Assembly: GCA_005777315.1 (NCBI GenBank)
Contig: SXMN01000043.1
Coordinates: 1 to 44,136 of the forward strand
DNA length: 44,136 nt
Direction: 5' to 3'
Source: Verrucomicrobiales bacterium
GTDB taxonomy: Bacteria > Verrucomicrobiota > Verrucomicrobiia > Limisphaerales > F1-12-MAGs170
This document shows, piece after piece, positions 35,076-43,560 of this stretch. The translations under genes and the position numbers were made by a program. The notes under the pieces were generated by a model that searched no databases, had not been told where the DNA came from, and worked only from the letters and a program-made list of their open reading frames with translations. The first letter of the stretch is position 1; the number at the start of each line of letters is the position of its first letter.

Positions 35076-36338
35076 ATGACGAATCTGCAGCTTGCCGTCC
35101 AGTTCTTCCTTCAGATCGGATTGATCCTGCTGTTTTGTCGTGTCGTTGGCCTCATCGCCGGACGGCTCGGCCAACCACAGGTGGTGGCGGAGATGATCGC
35201 AGGCGTTCTGCTCGGGCCGTCATTGTTTGGATTGCTCTGGCCAGAAGCTTTCAAAGCCCTGTTCCCAGCGGACTCGTTGCGTGTGCTGTTTCCCATCTCC
35301 CAGCTTGGGCTGGCGCTTTATATGTTTATCGTCGGCCTCGAGTTCCGCGTGGACATCGTGAGACGACGATTGCGCAGCTCCGTCGCTGTTTCCGTCGCGG
35401 GAATGGCGGTGCCATTTGTCCTGGGGGCTGGGCTGGGTTGGTATTTCTTTCATCACACGGAGCTTTTCCCGAAGGCGACTTCCCTGACGGAAGCCACGCT
35501 CTTCCTCGGAGCCTCAATGTGCATCACAGCGTTCCCAATGCTGGCGCGCATCATTCATTTCAAAGGACTGGCTGGCACAACAATGGGAACGGTCGCCCTT
35601 GGTGCGGGAGCAATCGATGATGCGATGGCGTGGTGCCTTCTGGCGGTGGTGCTGGCAAGTTTTAGCGGAGATTTCACTTATGCCGCCTGGAACATCGGCG
35701 GAGGGATCGGTTATGTATCCCTGGTTCTTCTCCTGATCCGACCCATGCTGGCACGCTGGTCGCGGCAGATCGAAAAGAACGGGGATTTATCCGAAAGCCA
35801 GTTTGTGATTTGCCTTGCACTGTTGGCGTTGGGGTCGTGGTTCACGGACCTGATCGGACTGCACGCGGTGTTCGGAGCATTCGTGATGGGTATTGCGATG
35901 CCGCGAGGCGTGGTGGCAAAGGCACTCATTGATCGCATCCAGCCGTTGACCATTGCGTTGATTTTACCGCTGTTCTTCACCTACTCGGGACTCAACACCA
36001 AGATAGGCCTGCTCAATTCCGGCTACCTGTGGATGATGTCACTGGCTGTGCTCGCGGCTGCGATTGGTGGAAAGGGTGTTGCTTGCTGGCTGGCGGCCCG
36101 GTGGACCGGCATTTCCAATCGCGAGGCGATGGGGATTGGCACGCTCATGAACGCACGCGGCTTGATGGAACTCATCATCATCAACATCGGACTGCAAAAA
36201 GGGATCATCTCGCCCGCACTGTTCGCGATCCTCGTCATCATGGCTGTGATCACGACTCTGATGGCGTCCCCGATTTTTGAGCGACTGGTTGGGACCGGCA
36301 CCTATGCGCCGGAAGCTGAGAAACCGGACAATCGATGA
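35076..36338 (+). CDS. CPA2 family cation:proton antiporter
   Basis: Inner-membrane Na+/H+ or K+/H+ exchanger of 420 residues with about 12 hydrophobic helices. Family signatures are GRLGQPQVVAEMIAGVLLGPS, LGLALYMFIVGLEF, the ion-site region ALGAGAIDDAMAWCLLA (paired Asp) and NARGLMELIIINIGL. It lacks the RCK/TrkA tail carried by the antiporter at 1591. ATG 35076 has GGAGG 5 nt upstream, a strong ribosome site; an in-frame upstream start at 35016 would add 20 non-membrane residues. Confidence 0.93.
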   Translation: MTNLQLAVQFFLQIGLILLFCRVVGLIAGRLGQPQVVAEMIAGVLLGPSLFGLLWPEAFKALFPADSLRVLFPISQLGLALYMFIVGLEFRVDIVRRRLRSSVAVSVAGMAVPFVLGAGLGWYFFHHTELFPKATSLTEATLFLGASMCITAFPMLARIIHFKGLAGTTMGTVALGAGAIDDAMAWCLLAVVLASFSGDFTYAAWNIGGGIGYVSLVLLLIRPMLARWSRQIEKNGDLSESQFVICLALLALGSWFTDLIGLHAVFGAFVMGIAMPRGVVAKALIDRIQPLTIALILPLFFTYSGLNTKIGLLNSGYLWMMSLAVLAAAIGGKGVACWLAARWTGISNREAMGIGTLMNARGLMELIIINIGLQKGIISPALFAILVIMAVITTLMASPIFERLVGTGTYAPEAEKPDNR

Positions 36339-36428
36339 TTCAAGAGTCTGGCTTGGACCATGTCAGAAGCGGTCAGTCAGACACCAGGAACATTGCCTCA
36401 ATGTGATTCGTTCCATATACTGTGCGCC

Positions 36429-37442
36429 ATGTTTCAAGTCATCATCACGGATCATGTGGAGCCTCCAGCTGCGCTGGAGGTGCGAGAATTGGCATCAATC
36501 GCGCAGGTCAATTGTCTGCTTGCACCAAACACCGCCGCGCTCGTCGGACGTGTGGAGGACGCGGATGCGCTGATCATTTTTCATGAAGTCACGATTACGA
36601 AGGAGATCATTGCCGGACTGCGCAAATGCCGGGTGATTGTCCGCGGCGGCGTGGGCTATGATAATGTGGACTTGAAGGCCGCCGGCGACCGGGGGATTTT
36701 TGTCTGTAACGTGCCGGATTATGGCGTGGATGAGGTTGCCGATCACGCGGTCATGCTGACGCTGGCGTGCAATCGCGGGATGGCCCGTTCGGAGCGAACG
36801 TTGCGTCGCTCGCTCGTTCCGTGGGGTTTTCAAGCGATCGAACCGGTCCAGCGGCTCGCCGGGAAGACGATGGGAATCGTGGGATTCGGCCGCATTGGAT
36901 CTGCCACGGCACTTCGTGCGAAGGCGATGCGGATGCGTGTGATTGCTTATGACCCTTATTTGCGACCCGGTCTGGAGAAGAGCTTCGGCGTGGAGTTGGT
37001 GGATCTGGACACGCTGCTTGCCCAGAGCGATGTGGTTTCCTTGCACACGCCGTTGACGGACGAGACGAGGGGTTTGATCAACGCGCGGACTCTTTCTAAA
37101 ATGAAGCGCACGGCTCTGCTGGTGAACACGGCGCGCGGCGCCATGGTGGATACGGCTGCGCTAGCCGAGGCATTGACCGCGGGAACGATCTCCGGTGCGG
37201 GTATTGATGTATTGCCACACGAGCCGGCGACCACGTCCGAGCCGCTCATCCGTCTCTGGCAGCAGGATGACCCGGTCATCAATCTGATCGTGACGCCGCA
37301 CACGGCCTTCTTTTCGGACGCCGGGGCCGAGGAGATGCGGAGCAAGGCGGCGCAGGAGGTGGCGAGGGTGTTGCGCGGCGAAGCGCCGAAGAATTGCGTG
37401 AATCGCGAGTTTCTCAATCAAGCCCGTCAAATCGAGGCTTGA
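36429..37442 (+). CDS. D-2-hydroxyacid dehydrogenase, C-terminal binding protein-like
   Basis: NAD-dependent oxidoreductase of 337 residues. Key sites are VRGGVGYDNVDLKAAGDRGI, the Rossmann motif GIVGFGRIGSATALRAKAM, VSLHTPLTDETRGLIN, the catalytic-Arg segment LLVNTARGAMVD, a Glu region (GIDVLPHEP) and the His in TPHTAFFSD. The PDYGVDEVADHAVMLTL segment is typical of the CtBP-like branch. ATG 36429 starts MFQVIITDHVEPP as in that branch; the ATG at 36360 adds 23 unlikely residues. Its end overlaps the convergent Nramp gene by 29 bp. The substrate cannot be inferred. Confidence 0.9.
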   Translation: MFQVIITDHVEPPAALEVRELASIAQVNCLLAPNTAALVGRVEDADALIIFHEVTITKEIIAGLRKCRVIVRGGVGYDNVDLKAAGDRGIFVCNVPDYGVDEVADHAVMLTLACNRGMARSERTLRRSLVPWGFQAIEPVQRLAGKTMGIVGFGRIGSATALRAKAMRMRVIAYDPYLRPGLEKSFGVELVDLDTLLAQSDVVSLHTPLTDETRGLINARTLSKMKRTALLVNTARGAMVDTAALAEALTAGTISGAGIDVLPHEPATTSEPLIRLWQQDDPVINLIVTPHTAFFSDAGAEEMRSKAAQEVARVLRGEAPKNCVNREFLNQARQIEA

Positions 37443-38934
37443 ACAAGCGCGCCGCGATCATCCCAAGACCCAGTGTGGCGGCAAGGATCGCCGGCCCCAT
37501 CCAGGCACTCAGATCCCAATAACCTTTCAACCCCAGGCCGAGGAACAGAGCGGCCCCGGCGAAATTGAGAATTATCAGGAGCGGATTCATCCGCTGGCCA
37601 CTTTGCGAGAAACGCCAGTTGGTCCAAAGATTCAGGAGACTGACAATTCCGCACGCCATGACACCGGTGAACAGATTCGCGGGAGTCAGGAAGGCGACCA
37701 GCCGGAGTGGTTCCGTGTTTGGAGCGAGGAGGCGCTGGAGCAGGCTGCCGATGAGCAGAACAAGAGCGCCAAAACTGCACCAACGAACCGCCCATGTCCG
37801 GGCTCGCGGATCGCCGGCGGAAAAGTTTTTCCACCGAAACGCCCGCAGCAATTCATTGAGAATCGCCGGTGCCACTTCAATCGTGCCATAGAGCGTCCCA
37901 CCGATCGCCAGAAGCGCCCCGGTAAAGTAGAGCGGTCTTAGCCAGGCACCCCCAGCGCTGACGAATTGGGATTGGAGTGTGAGGAGATCGGTTCCGGAGG
38001 GGACTTGATGTTGGGGAGCAAGGAGAATCACTCCGCACGCCACGAAGGCGCCCGTGAACAGCAGCACGGCCGTAAAACTGACGATGCTATCGACCAGGAT
38101 CACGCGCCGCAGCCAGACACGAGCATCGGGTTCGGATTGGGCCCGGGCGAGGGTGCTCCCATGCTTTTCGCGAAGCCAGGTGATGTAGGCGAGGTAATCG
38201 TAGCCGCCGCCGCCAAGAACGCCCGCGTAAGTAGCCGCTTCAAGCCACACAGGGCGCCCCGCGAATTCCGGCAGACCTGCCGCCCATTCCGGGTATCGCA
38301 ACGGACCCAGGTAGAACACGCCGCGAATCATCTCCGTCCACGACGGATTCAGGAGGGCCAGCGAAACCAGCATGCTCAACAGCATCAGCGCGACGATGGC
38401 GGTCTGGAGCTTTTCCATTCGCGCAAAGCTGCCCGTGAGAGCGAGGAGCACCGCGGCGACAAGCACGATGATTCCCCAGACAAGCGATCCGCTGCCACGC
38501 AACGATTGGGCGGTGCCTGTCAGGGATGCGAGCAGTGTGCCGACAGTGCTGGCGTGGAAGCTTACCCAAACGGGAAATGCCATCGCGGCCAGGATCAGAA
38601 AGGAGAAGAGAAGCCAGCCTCGTGGTCCGGGCAGGTCAATCCAGCGCTCGAAAGGGTGGCGGCCCGTTGCAATCCAATGCCGGGCACTGACGATGACCAG
38701 ACTCCATTTCAGGAGAAGGACCAGCACAAACAAGCCGAGAATATGGTAGCCGAAGAGGGAGCCTCCGCGAGTCGAGAAGACGAGTTCACCGCTGCCGATT
38801 GTCAGCGATGCGACGATGGCGCCTGGGCCAAGTTGTGCGAGGATGCTCCCGAAACCGCGATCAAGCGTCGCGGGTTGATGGGCTGAGGATGAGGGCACCC
38901 GGTATTTCGACACCAACGGCACACCGCAGCGCAA
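37414..38934 (-). CDS. Nramp-like divalent metal transporter family protein
   Basis: A membrane protein of about 506 residues with at least 11 hydrophobic helices. The first helix motif LGPGAIVASLTIGSGELVFSTR is the Nramp signature region (usual form DPGN, here GPGA with the metal-site residues altered). Other helices include WGIIVLVAAVLLALTGSFARMEKLQTAIVA. It belongs to the branch common in planctomycetes and verrucomicrobia, whose metal specificity is not established. The start is uncertain: TTG 38934 gives the longest form, GTG 38913 is another option. It is convergent and overlapping with the dehydrogenase. Confidence 0.82.
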   Translation of the reverse strand: MRCGVPLVSKYRVPSSSAHQPATLDRGFGSILAQLGPGAIVASLTIGSGELVFSTRGGSLFGYHILGLFVLVLLLKWSLVIVSARHWIATGRHPFERWIDLPGPRGWLLFSFLILAAMAFPVWVSFHASTVGTLLASLTGTAQSLRGSGSLVWGIIVLVAAVLLALTGSFARMEKLQTAIVALMLLSMLVSLALLNPSWTEMIRGVFYLGPLRYPEWAAGLPEFAGRPVWLEAATYAGVLGGGGYDYLAYITWLREKHGSTLARAQSEPDARVWLRRVILVDSIVSFTAVLLFTGAFVACGVILLAPQHQVPSGTDLLTLQSQFVSAGGAWLRPLYFTGALLAIGGTLYGTIEVAPAILNELLRAFRWKNFSAGDPRARTWAVRWCSFGALVLLIGSLLQRLLAPNTEPLRLVAFLTPANLFTGVMACGIVSLLNLWTNWRFSQSGQRMNPLLIILNFAGAALFLGLGLKGYWDLSAWMGPAILAATLGLGMIAARLFKPRFDGLD

Positions 38935-38965
38935 GCTCGAATTGCTCTGGGTCCGGTTGAAAACA

Positions 38966-38998
38966 AAAATGCCAGCGGACTAAGGCCGCTGGCATTTT
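38966..38998. terminator. Bidirectional intrinsic terminator
   Basis: A perfect 13-bp stem, AAAATGCCAGCGG (38966-38978) with CCGCTGGCATTTT (38986-38998), encloses a 7-nt loop. It has an A-tract on one side and a T-tract on the other. It lies about 20 bp after the stop of the thioredoxin-like gene (minus) and upstream of the Nramp start. Confidence 0.85.
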
Positions 38999-39019
38999 CA
39001 AACTGAATAAAGAGCTGCG

Positions 39020-39517
39020 TTAACCGGCGAGATCCTTCTTGATGCGGTTCTGGAGAGTGGTTCCAGCTTCACCATCCAGGCCGGTACCGGTCCACATGAT
39101 CTTGTTGTCCTGCTGCGCATAGTAAATCGTACGGCTCACGCCTTCGACTTTGTAGGCCTTGTCCCAATCCTTCTTCACAGCCACAACGACAGGGAAGGTG
39201 ATGCCATGTTTCTTGGCGGCTGCCTTGATGGCGGAGGTGTCCTTGGAGTCGATCACTTGCGCGAAGACGCCCAGTTTGGTGTAGCCGGCATGCAGCGCCT
39301 GGAGTTTCTTCAAGTCGGCCCAGAACGCATCGTCGTTCAGCTTGCCAAAGGCGATGACCTTGCCGGCCTTGGTGCCGTAGGCGCAGACCTGGCAGTACTC
39401 TTTGCCGGTCTCGACGTTTTTGATTTCGTAGGCACTCAGAGACTCGCCTGTTTTGAGCGCGGCATGAGCCGCCGTGGCGATCAAGAGTGAGGAAAGTAGG
39501 ATTGTGATTTTCTTCAT
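39020..39517 (-). CDS. Exported thioredoxin-like protein
   Basis: A 165-residue secreted protein. MKKITILLSSLLIATAAHA is a clear signal peptide. The mature part has a redox-type pair in EYCQVCAYGTKAG (CxxC, about residue 41) and an AhpC/thioredoxin-fold pattern (ADLKKLQALHAGYTKLGVFAQVIDSKDTSAI, then HGITFPVVVAVKKD). A role in periplasmic disulfide chemistry or metal handling is possible. ATG 39517 is chosen over an in-frame codon at 39574 because it opens on the signal. It is followed by a strong terminator and so is probably monocistronic. Confidence 0.82.
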   Translation of the reverse strand: MKKITILLSSLLIATAAHAALKTGESLSAYEIKNVETGKEYCQVCAYGTKAGKVIAFGKLNDDAFWADLKKLQALHAGYTKLGVFAQVIDSKDTSAIKAAAKKHGITFPVVVAVKKDWDKAYKVEGVSRTIYYAQQDNKIMWTGTGLDGEAGTTLQNRIKKDLAG

Positions 39518-39594
39518 GGATTTTGAGTTGATGTAATTGACGGGCGAACCTAGCCCCCTTCGCTGGAAGCTCAAGAGGGAGTTTTTAAGTGATG

Positions 39595-41448
39595 TCAGCC
39601 TGCCGCGACCGGTTGCACGGCAGCGGGTGGAGGCAGAATCGCCGCGCTGACCTGGTCGATGCGATAATGCTTCTGGACGCCATCCATATCGAACGTCACT
39701 TCCTCACCCGCCCCTTTGTTGAGGAGCGCCTGCGCGAGCGGAGTAAGATAGCTGATGATGTTGTTTTCCACCTCGGAATCCCATGCTCCAAACACTGTGT
39801 AAGTCTCGGGTTGGCTGGAGTTGAGGTCCGTGACCTTGACGGTGGTGCCCAGGCTGACAACATCCGTGCGTGGATTGGAAAAGTCCGTTCCCCGCGCCCG
39901 GACGAGCTGTTGTTCGAGTTCCCCCTTCCGGCGCATGAGAATTTTTTGCATTTCCTTGGCGGCCTTATATTCGTGATTTTCGCGGAGGTCGCCGTAACTG
40001 CGGGCAATGGCGATCTCTTTCGAGTTCGCCGGGATCTTCTTCTGCACCATCTCGGCGTATTCGTTCTTGCGCCGTTCCAGACTGGGCCAGGAGACGATGT
40101 ATGTGACTTCCTCCCGTTTGTGATCGCCCGAGATCAGAATCTGGATGGCCGGGTAACTCTTCACGATGCGCGCCAGCAAGGAGCGTTTGTCCATGTCATC
40201 GAAGCAGGGGGAAAGCTGGAGGGCGCGGGTCAAATCCTTGATGACCTCGAGATCCGCCGAGCCAATCAAATCAATCATCAGACTCGGGTCGCTGAGGATG
40301 AAATCACGGAGCTTGTTTGATCTCTTCTCATTGAATTGATCGCGTTCCATCGCGGTCAGCATCGCGCGGAAGACTTCCGGTCCGAGAATATCGGCGAATG
40401 TATCCGAGCGTTCCTTGCCGAGCCAGAAAAGCATTTCCGCGCTGGCCTGATGCTGGGCGATGAGGCGGAAGAAGTGATCCTTGACGGTCTGGAGGCTGCC
40501 CTCGTGTATCAGGAGTTCAGAGCACTCACCGCAGAGTTTCGATGAAGTCACATTGATCGCCGCCAGTACGGTTTCAGTCCAGGTGTCGGGGTAGGTATTC
40601 TTGAATGACTGGAGGGCGCGCCTTTGCTTGGAGGATGAGATGGCGTCCAAAACCTGCGCCGGCTTCAGGACTTGCGACCAGATGGTCGCTTCATCGATCT
40701 CCCCGGGGTGAACGCCCAGCCCGGCAGCGACGCGAAGCTCGTCCCTGAGAAAGATCGCTTCAAGAGCGAGCGAAGTCTGGGTGCGTTGATGGCTGATGAT
40801 GTCGGAGTTCATCGTGGCGATGATTTCAGCCACTGTTCCCGCCTTGTTCGCCAGGTCTCCGATGTTCTTCAACGCTTCGTTTGCCGTGAGGAGTTTGCTC
40901 TTCAGTCCCTTGGCGGCCTTGAATTCCTGGAGCAGGCGCGAATCGAGCGATACCTCCTGGGCTTGATAGACGATTGGCGCGGTCTTCTTCAAAGGCATCT
41001 GAAAATGCCCGTCCTTCTTCATCTCAGCCTTGGCAACCTCCCACCATTTCTTCCAATCAGAGGTGATGACGTCCGGCACGAGAACCTGCTGAACCTGTTC
41101 AAGAGTGGCTTTGCCGCCATAGCTCTGGAGCACCATCTTGATCAAATCGAGGTGATGAAGCGCCGCAGTCTGACGAAGGCCTTGGAGATCGGAAAGCTTG
41201 CGGGCGAGGATGTGGTCCGCCGGGATGGGCTTGAGGGAATCCGCGGCGAAAGTCAGGCCCATCTGGTGGCCAGTCTTGCCAGGGAAATCGATGAGGAACC
41301 GGGCGAAGACCGTATCCACCGTCGTGATTTTTCCCACGCCCCAACTCCGGTGCAGACAGTAGCCATTGGTGGCGAGCGTCTCGAGCACAACCATGTGTTG
41401 CCTTCCGATTTTCCCGGCAATTGCCAGTTTCTCAAATTCTTCTCTCAT
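39595..41448 (-). CDS. Long GreA/GreB-type transcription elongation factor with large N-terminal extension
   Basis: A 617-residue protein whose last 170 or so residues match GreA. The coiled coil tip has the acidic pair in RSYGDLRENHEYKAAKEMQ, and the C-terminal domain reads VSLGTTVKVTDL to NNIISYLTPLAQALLNKGAGEEV. GreA stimulates transcript cleavage in backtracked RNA polymerase and is normally about 158 residues. Here about 440 residues precede it, including a small CarD/Tudor-like segment near residue 35 (WGVGKITTVD, FPGKTGHQMGLTF) and a long helical region. The N-terminal part may add a second RNA polymerase contact. ATG 41448 begins MREEFEKLAIAGK; it is divergent from rsmB. Confidence 0.87.
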   Translation of the reverse strand: MREEFEKLAIAGKIGRQHMVVLETLATNGYCLHRSWGVGKITTVDTVFARFLIDFPGKTGHQMGLTFAADSLKPIPADHILARKLSDLQGLRQTAALHHLDLIKMVLQSYGGKATLEQVQQVLVPDVITSDWKKWWEVAKAEMKKDGHFQMPLKKTAPIVYQAQEVSLDSRLLQEFKAAKGLKSKLLTANEALKNIGDLANKAGTVAEIIATMNSDIISHQRTQTSLALEAIFLRDELRVAAGLGVHPGEIDEATIWSQVLKPAQVLDAISSSKQRRALQSFKNTYPDTWTETVLAAINVTSSKLCGECSELLIHEGSLQTVKDHFFRLIAQHQASAEMLFWLGKERSDTFADILGPEVFRAMLTAMERDQFNEKRSNKLRDFILSDPSLMIDLIGSADLEVIKDLTRALQLSPCFDDMDKRSLLARIVKSYPAIQILISGDHKREEVTYIVSWPSLERRKNEYAEMVQKKIPANSKEIAIARSYGDLRENHEYKAAKEMQKILMRRKGELEQQLVRARGTDFSNPRTDVVSLGTTVKVTDLNSSQPETYTVFGAWDSEVENNIISYLTPLAQALLNKGAGEEVTFDMDGVQKHYRIDQVSAAILPPPAAVQPVAAG

Positions 41449-41502
41449 AGTTGTGCATCAAATGTTTCTCGCGTCTTGACGAATAGGAAACATATTTACT
41501 CA

Positions 41503-42813
41503 GTGACGCATCAAAAACCAAGAGAAATTGCCGTCCGCGCGCTCATCGAACATGCGAATGGCAGGGAATATATCGAAGATATCGTGGCTGCCGCGCTCGG
41601 CAGATCGCCGGCCAGGCCCGAGGATCGAGGCCTGATTCTGGAACTGTCGTACGGGGCCGTCCGCTGGCAACGGACATTGGATTGGTTGATCGCCCGCAAG
41701 ACCCAGGCCCGAACTCAGAAGCCTGCGTTGACGACGCTGCTGAGATTGGGGCTCTACCAGCTCTTCTGGCTTGATCGGATTCCAGATCACGCCGCAGTCC
41801 ATGAATCCGTGGAACTTGCCAAACAGTTTGGATGCGGCCCCCAGTCGGGTTTTGTGAACGCGGTCCTCCGTGGATACCTCCGGGAAAAGGAATCCACAAA
41901 GAAGCTTCTGGCCGACTTGATCACTCAACATCCCGCCCTGGGTTTGTCGCATCCTGACTGGCTTTATGATCGTTGGAAGACGCGTCATGGCGCGGATGAG
42001 GCATCGCGGCTGATGGAGTGGAACAACACGCCGCCACGCACCTTCGTTCGCGTAAACACTCTGCGAACCGATGCGGCAAAGCTCGTGGAGCGCTGGCGTC
42101 AGCAGGAAAATGTTGATTTTGATTTCTTTCAACGGGACTGGACCGGCGAGAACCTCGTCTTCCAGCTCAAGTCCCATCCGCCATTGACCCAGTTGGGCAG
42201 CTTCAATGATGGCTGGTTTTACGCCCAGGATCCGAGCACGTTGCTGGCGGTGACACAATTGGATCCGAAACCCGGAGAATCGGTGCTGGATCTCTGCGCC
42301 GCACCAGGAGGGAAGACAGGGTTCATGGCCCAATTGATGAACAACGAGGGCACCATTCTGGCCCAGGATACGGGCGCCGACCGACTGGCGCTGATCAGGG
42401 AAAACTGCGCGCGGCTTGGCGTTTCCTGTGCGCGGACGGAAATGGCGTCTCAGGAAACTTCACACGTTCGCAAAGAAACCTTTGATCGAGTGCTGATCGA
42501 TGCTCCGTGTTCCAATACGGGAGTGATGCGCCGCCGCGTGGATTTGCGATGGAGGATTCGTCCGGAAGAGATTGATCGCCTCCGCGCCGCTCAACTCAGA
42601 CTGCTGGCCGCCGGGGCGGATCAATTGAAGTCTGGCGGCACGTTGATTTACAGCACCTGCAGCCTGGAACCGGAGGAGAACGGAGAAGTTGTGCGGAAGT
42701 TTATCGCCGCAAATCTCCAATTCAGCCTCGAATCAGAACGTGAGCTGTCACCGGTCCGGGATGGCGTCGATGGGGCCTACGTGGCGCGGCTTGTCAGGAA
42801 GCCGGTCGGTTGA
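41503..42813 (+). CDS. rsmB: 16S rRNA (cytosine-C5)-methyltransferase RsmB-like
   Basis: Methylates C967 of 16S rRNA in the RsmB family. The 436-residue protein has an N-terminal NusB-like helical RNA-binding domain (about 1-150: REIAVRALIEHANGREYIEDIV, LRLGLYQLFWLDRIPDHAAVHESVELAK) and a SAM-dependent catalytic domain. Motifs are VLDLCAAPGGKTGFMAQ (SAM), DAPCSNTGVMRRRVDLRW (first Cys) and IYSTCSLEPEENGEVV (catalytic Cys). GTG 41503 gives the normal N-terminus (VTHQKPREIAVRAL); the reading frame runs further upstream only as an antisense overlap with the greA-like gene. Confidence 0.93.
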   Translation: MTHQKPREIAVRALIEHANGREYIEDIVAAALGRSPARPEDRGLILELSYGAVRWQRTLDWLIARKTQARTQKPALTTLLRLGLYQLFWLDRIPDHAAVHESVELAKQFGCGPQSGFVNAVLRGYLREKESTKKLLADLITQHPALGLSHPDWLYDRWKTRHGADEASRLMEWNNTPPRTFVRVNTLRTDAAKLVERWRQQENVDFDFFQRDWTGENLVFQLKSHPPLTQLGSFNDGWFYAQDPSTLLAVTQLDPKPGESVLDLCAAPGGKTGFMAQLMNNEGTILAQDTGADRLALIRENCARLGVSCARTEMASQETSHVRKETFDRVLIDAPCSNTGVMRRRVDLRWRIRPEEIDRLRAAQLRLLAAGADQLKSGGTLIYSTCSLEPEENGEVVRKFIAANLQFSLESERELSPVRDGVDGAYVARLVRKPVG

Positions 42814-42918
42814 TCCCCCCAATTGGGCCAAACCATTTTGGAGTCAAAGGGTGTGGATGTCGGAGTTCCAAGTTTTTCAATTTCGACACTCGACACACCC
42901 GCCGTTAGAGTGTGAGTC

Positions 42919-43488
42919 GTGAGTGACGTCACGCGCATTCTCGATCGCGTTCAAGGTGGTGATCCGCAGGCCGCCGGGGAATTGCTCCCGCTCGTCTATG
43001 ATGAATTGCGCCGGCTCGCGGCCTTGAAGATGGCCGCCGAGGCGCCCGGCCAGACTCTCCAACCCACCGCCCTCGTCCACGAAGCGTGGCTGCGGCTGGG
43101 AGCTGACCAGCAGCCCCAATGGCAAAACCGCGCACACTTCTTCGCTGCCGCCGGCGAGGCCATGCGGCGCATCCTGGTGGAAGCAGCCCGGCGAAAGAGC
43201 CGTCTCAAGCGTGGCGGTCAGATCGAGTTTCAACCACTGGAGGAATCCGCTCTGGGAATCCCGGTCGGTGCGCCCAGCGAGGAAATCCTCGCGGTCAGCG
43301 ACGCGCTCGATCAGCTCGCGACGGACGACCCGGTTGCGGCCGAGGTGGTAAAGCTTCGCTATTTCGTTGGTCTGCCCATGACCGAAGTGGCGGAGGTGTT
43401 GCAAATCTCGCTGCGAACGGTGAACCGCCACTGGGCCTTCGCACGGGTTCGCCTCAAGCAGGTGATCCGAGGCGAGCGTGAGATCTGA
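42919..43488 (+). CDS. ECF-type RNA polymerase sigma factor (Ser/Thr kinase-associated group)
   Basis: A 189-residue sigma-70 family factor. Region 2 runs from VTRILDRVQGGDPQAAGELLPLVYDELRRLA to HFFAAAGEAMRRILVEAARRKSRLKRGG; region 4 is VVKLRYFVGLPMTEVAEVLQISLRTVNRHWAFARVRL with an HTH. The LQPTALVHEAWLRL segment is typical of the planctomycete/verrucomicrobial ECF group that sits beside Ser/Thr kinases. There is no anti-sigma gene; the kinase starting 72 bp downstream is the expected regulatory partner. The start is GTG 42919 (reads MSDVTRIL). Confidence 0.93.
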   Translation: MSDVTRILDRVQGGDPQAAGELLPLVYDELRRLAALKMAAEAPGQTLQPTALVHEAWLRLGADQQPQWQNRAHFFAAAGEAMRRILVEAARRKSRLKRGGQIEFQPLEESALGIPVGAPSEEILAVSDALDQLATDDPVAAEVVKLRYFVGLPMTEVAEVLQISLRTVNRHWAFARVRLKQVIRGEREI

Positions 43489-43560
43489 TCGGGTCGCGGT
43501 TTGGCCGGCAAAATCTTTGAATTTCATGGCACGATTGCCTCGTCGTTGGCGCATGTATAG

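Noticed and set aside
40672..41502. N-terminal extension of the rsmB frame by 277 codons
   Set aside because: It lies antisense to the greA-like gene and shows no homology; the family starts at GTG 41503.
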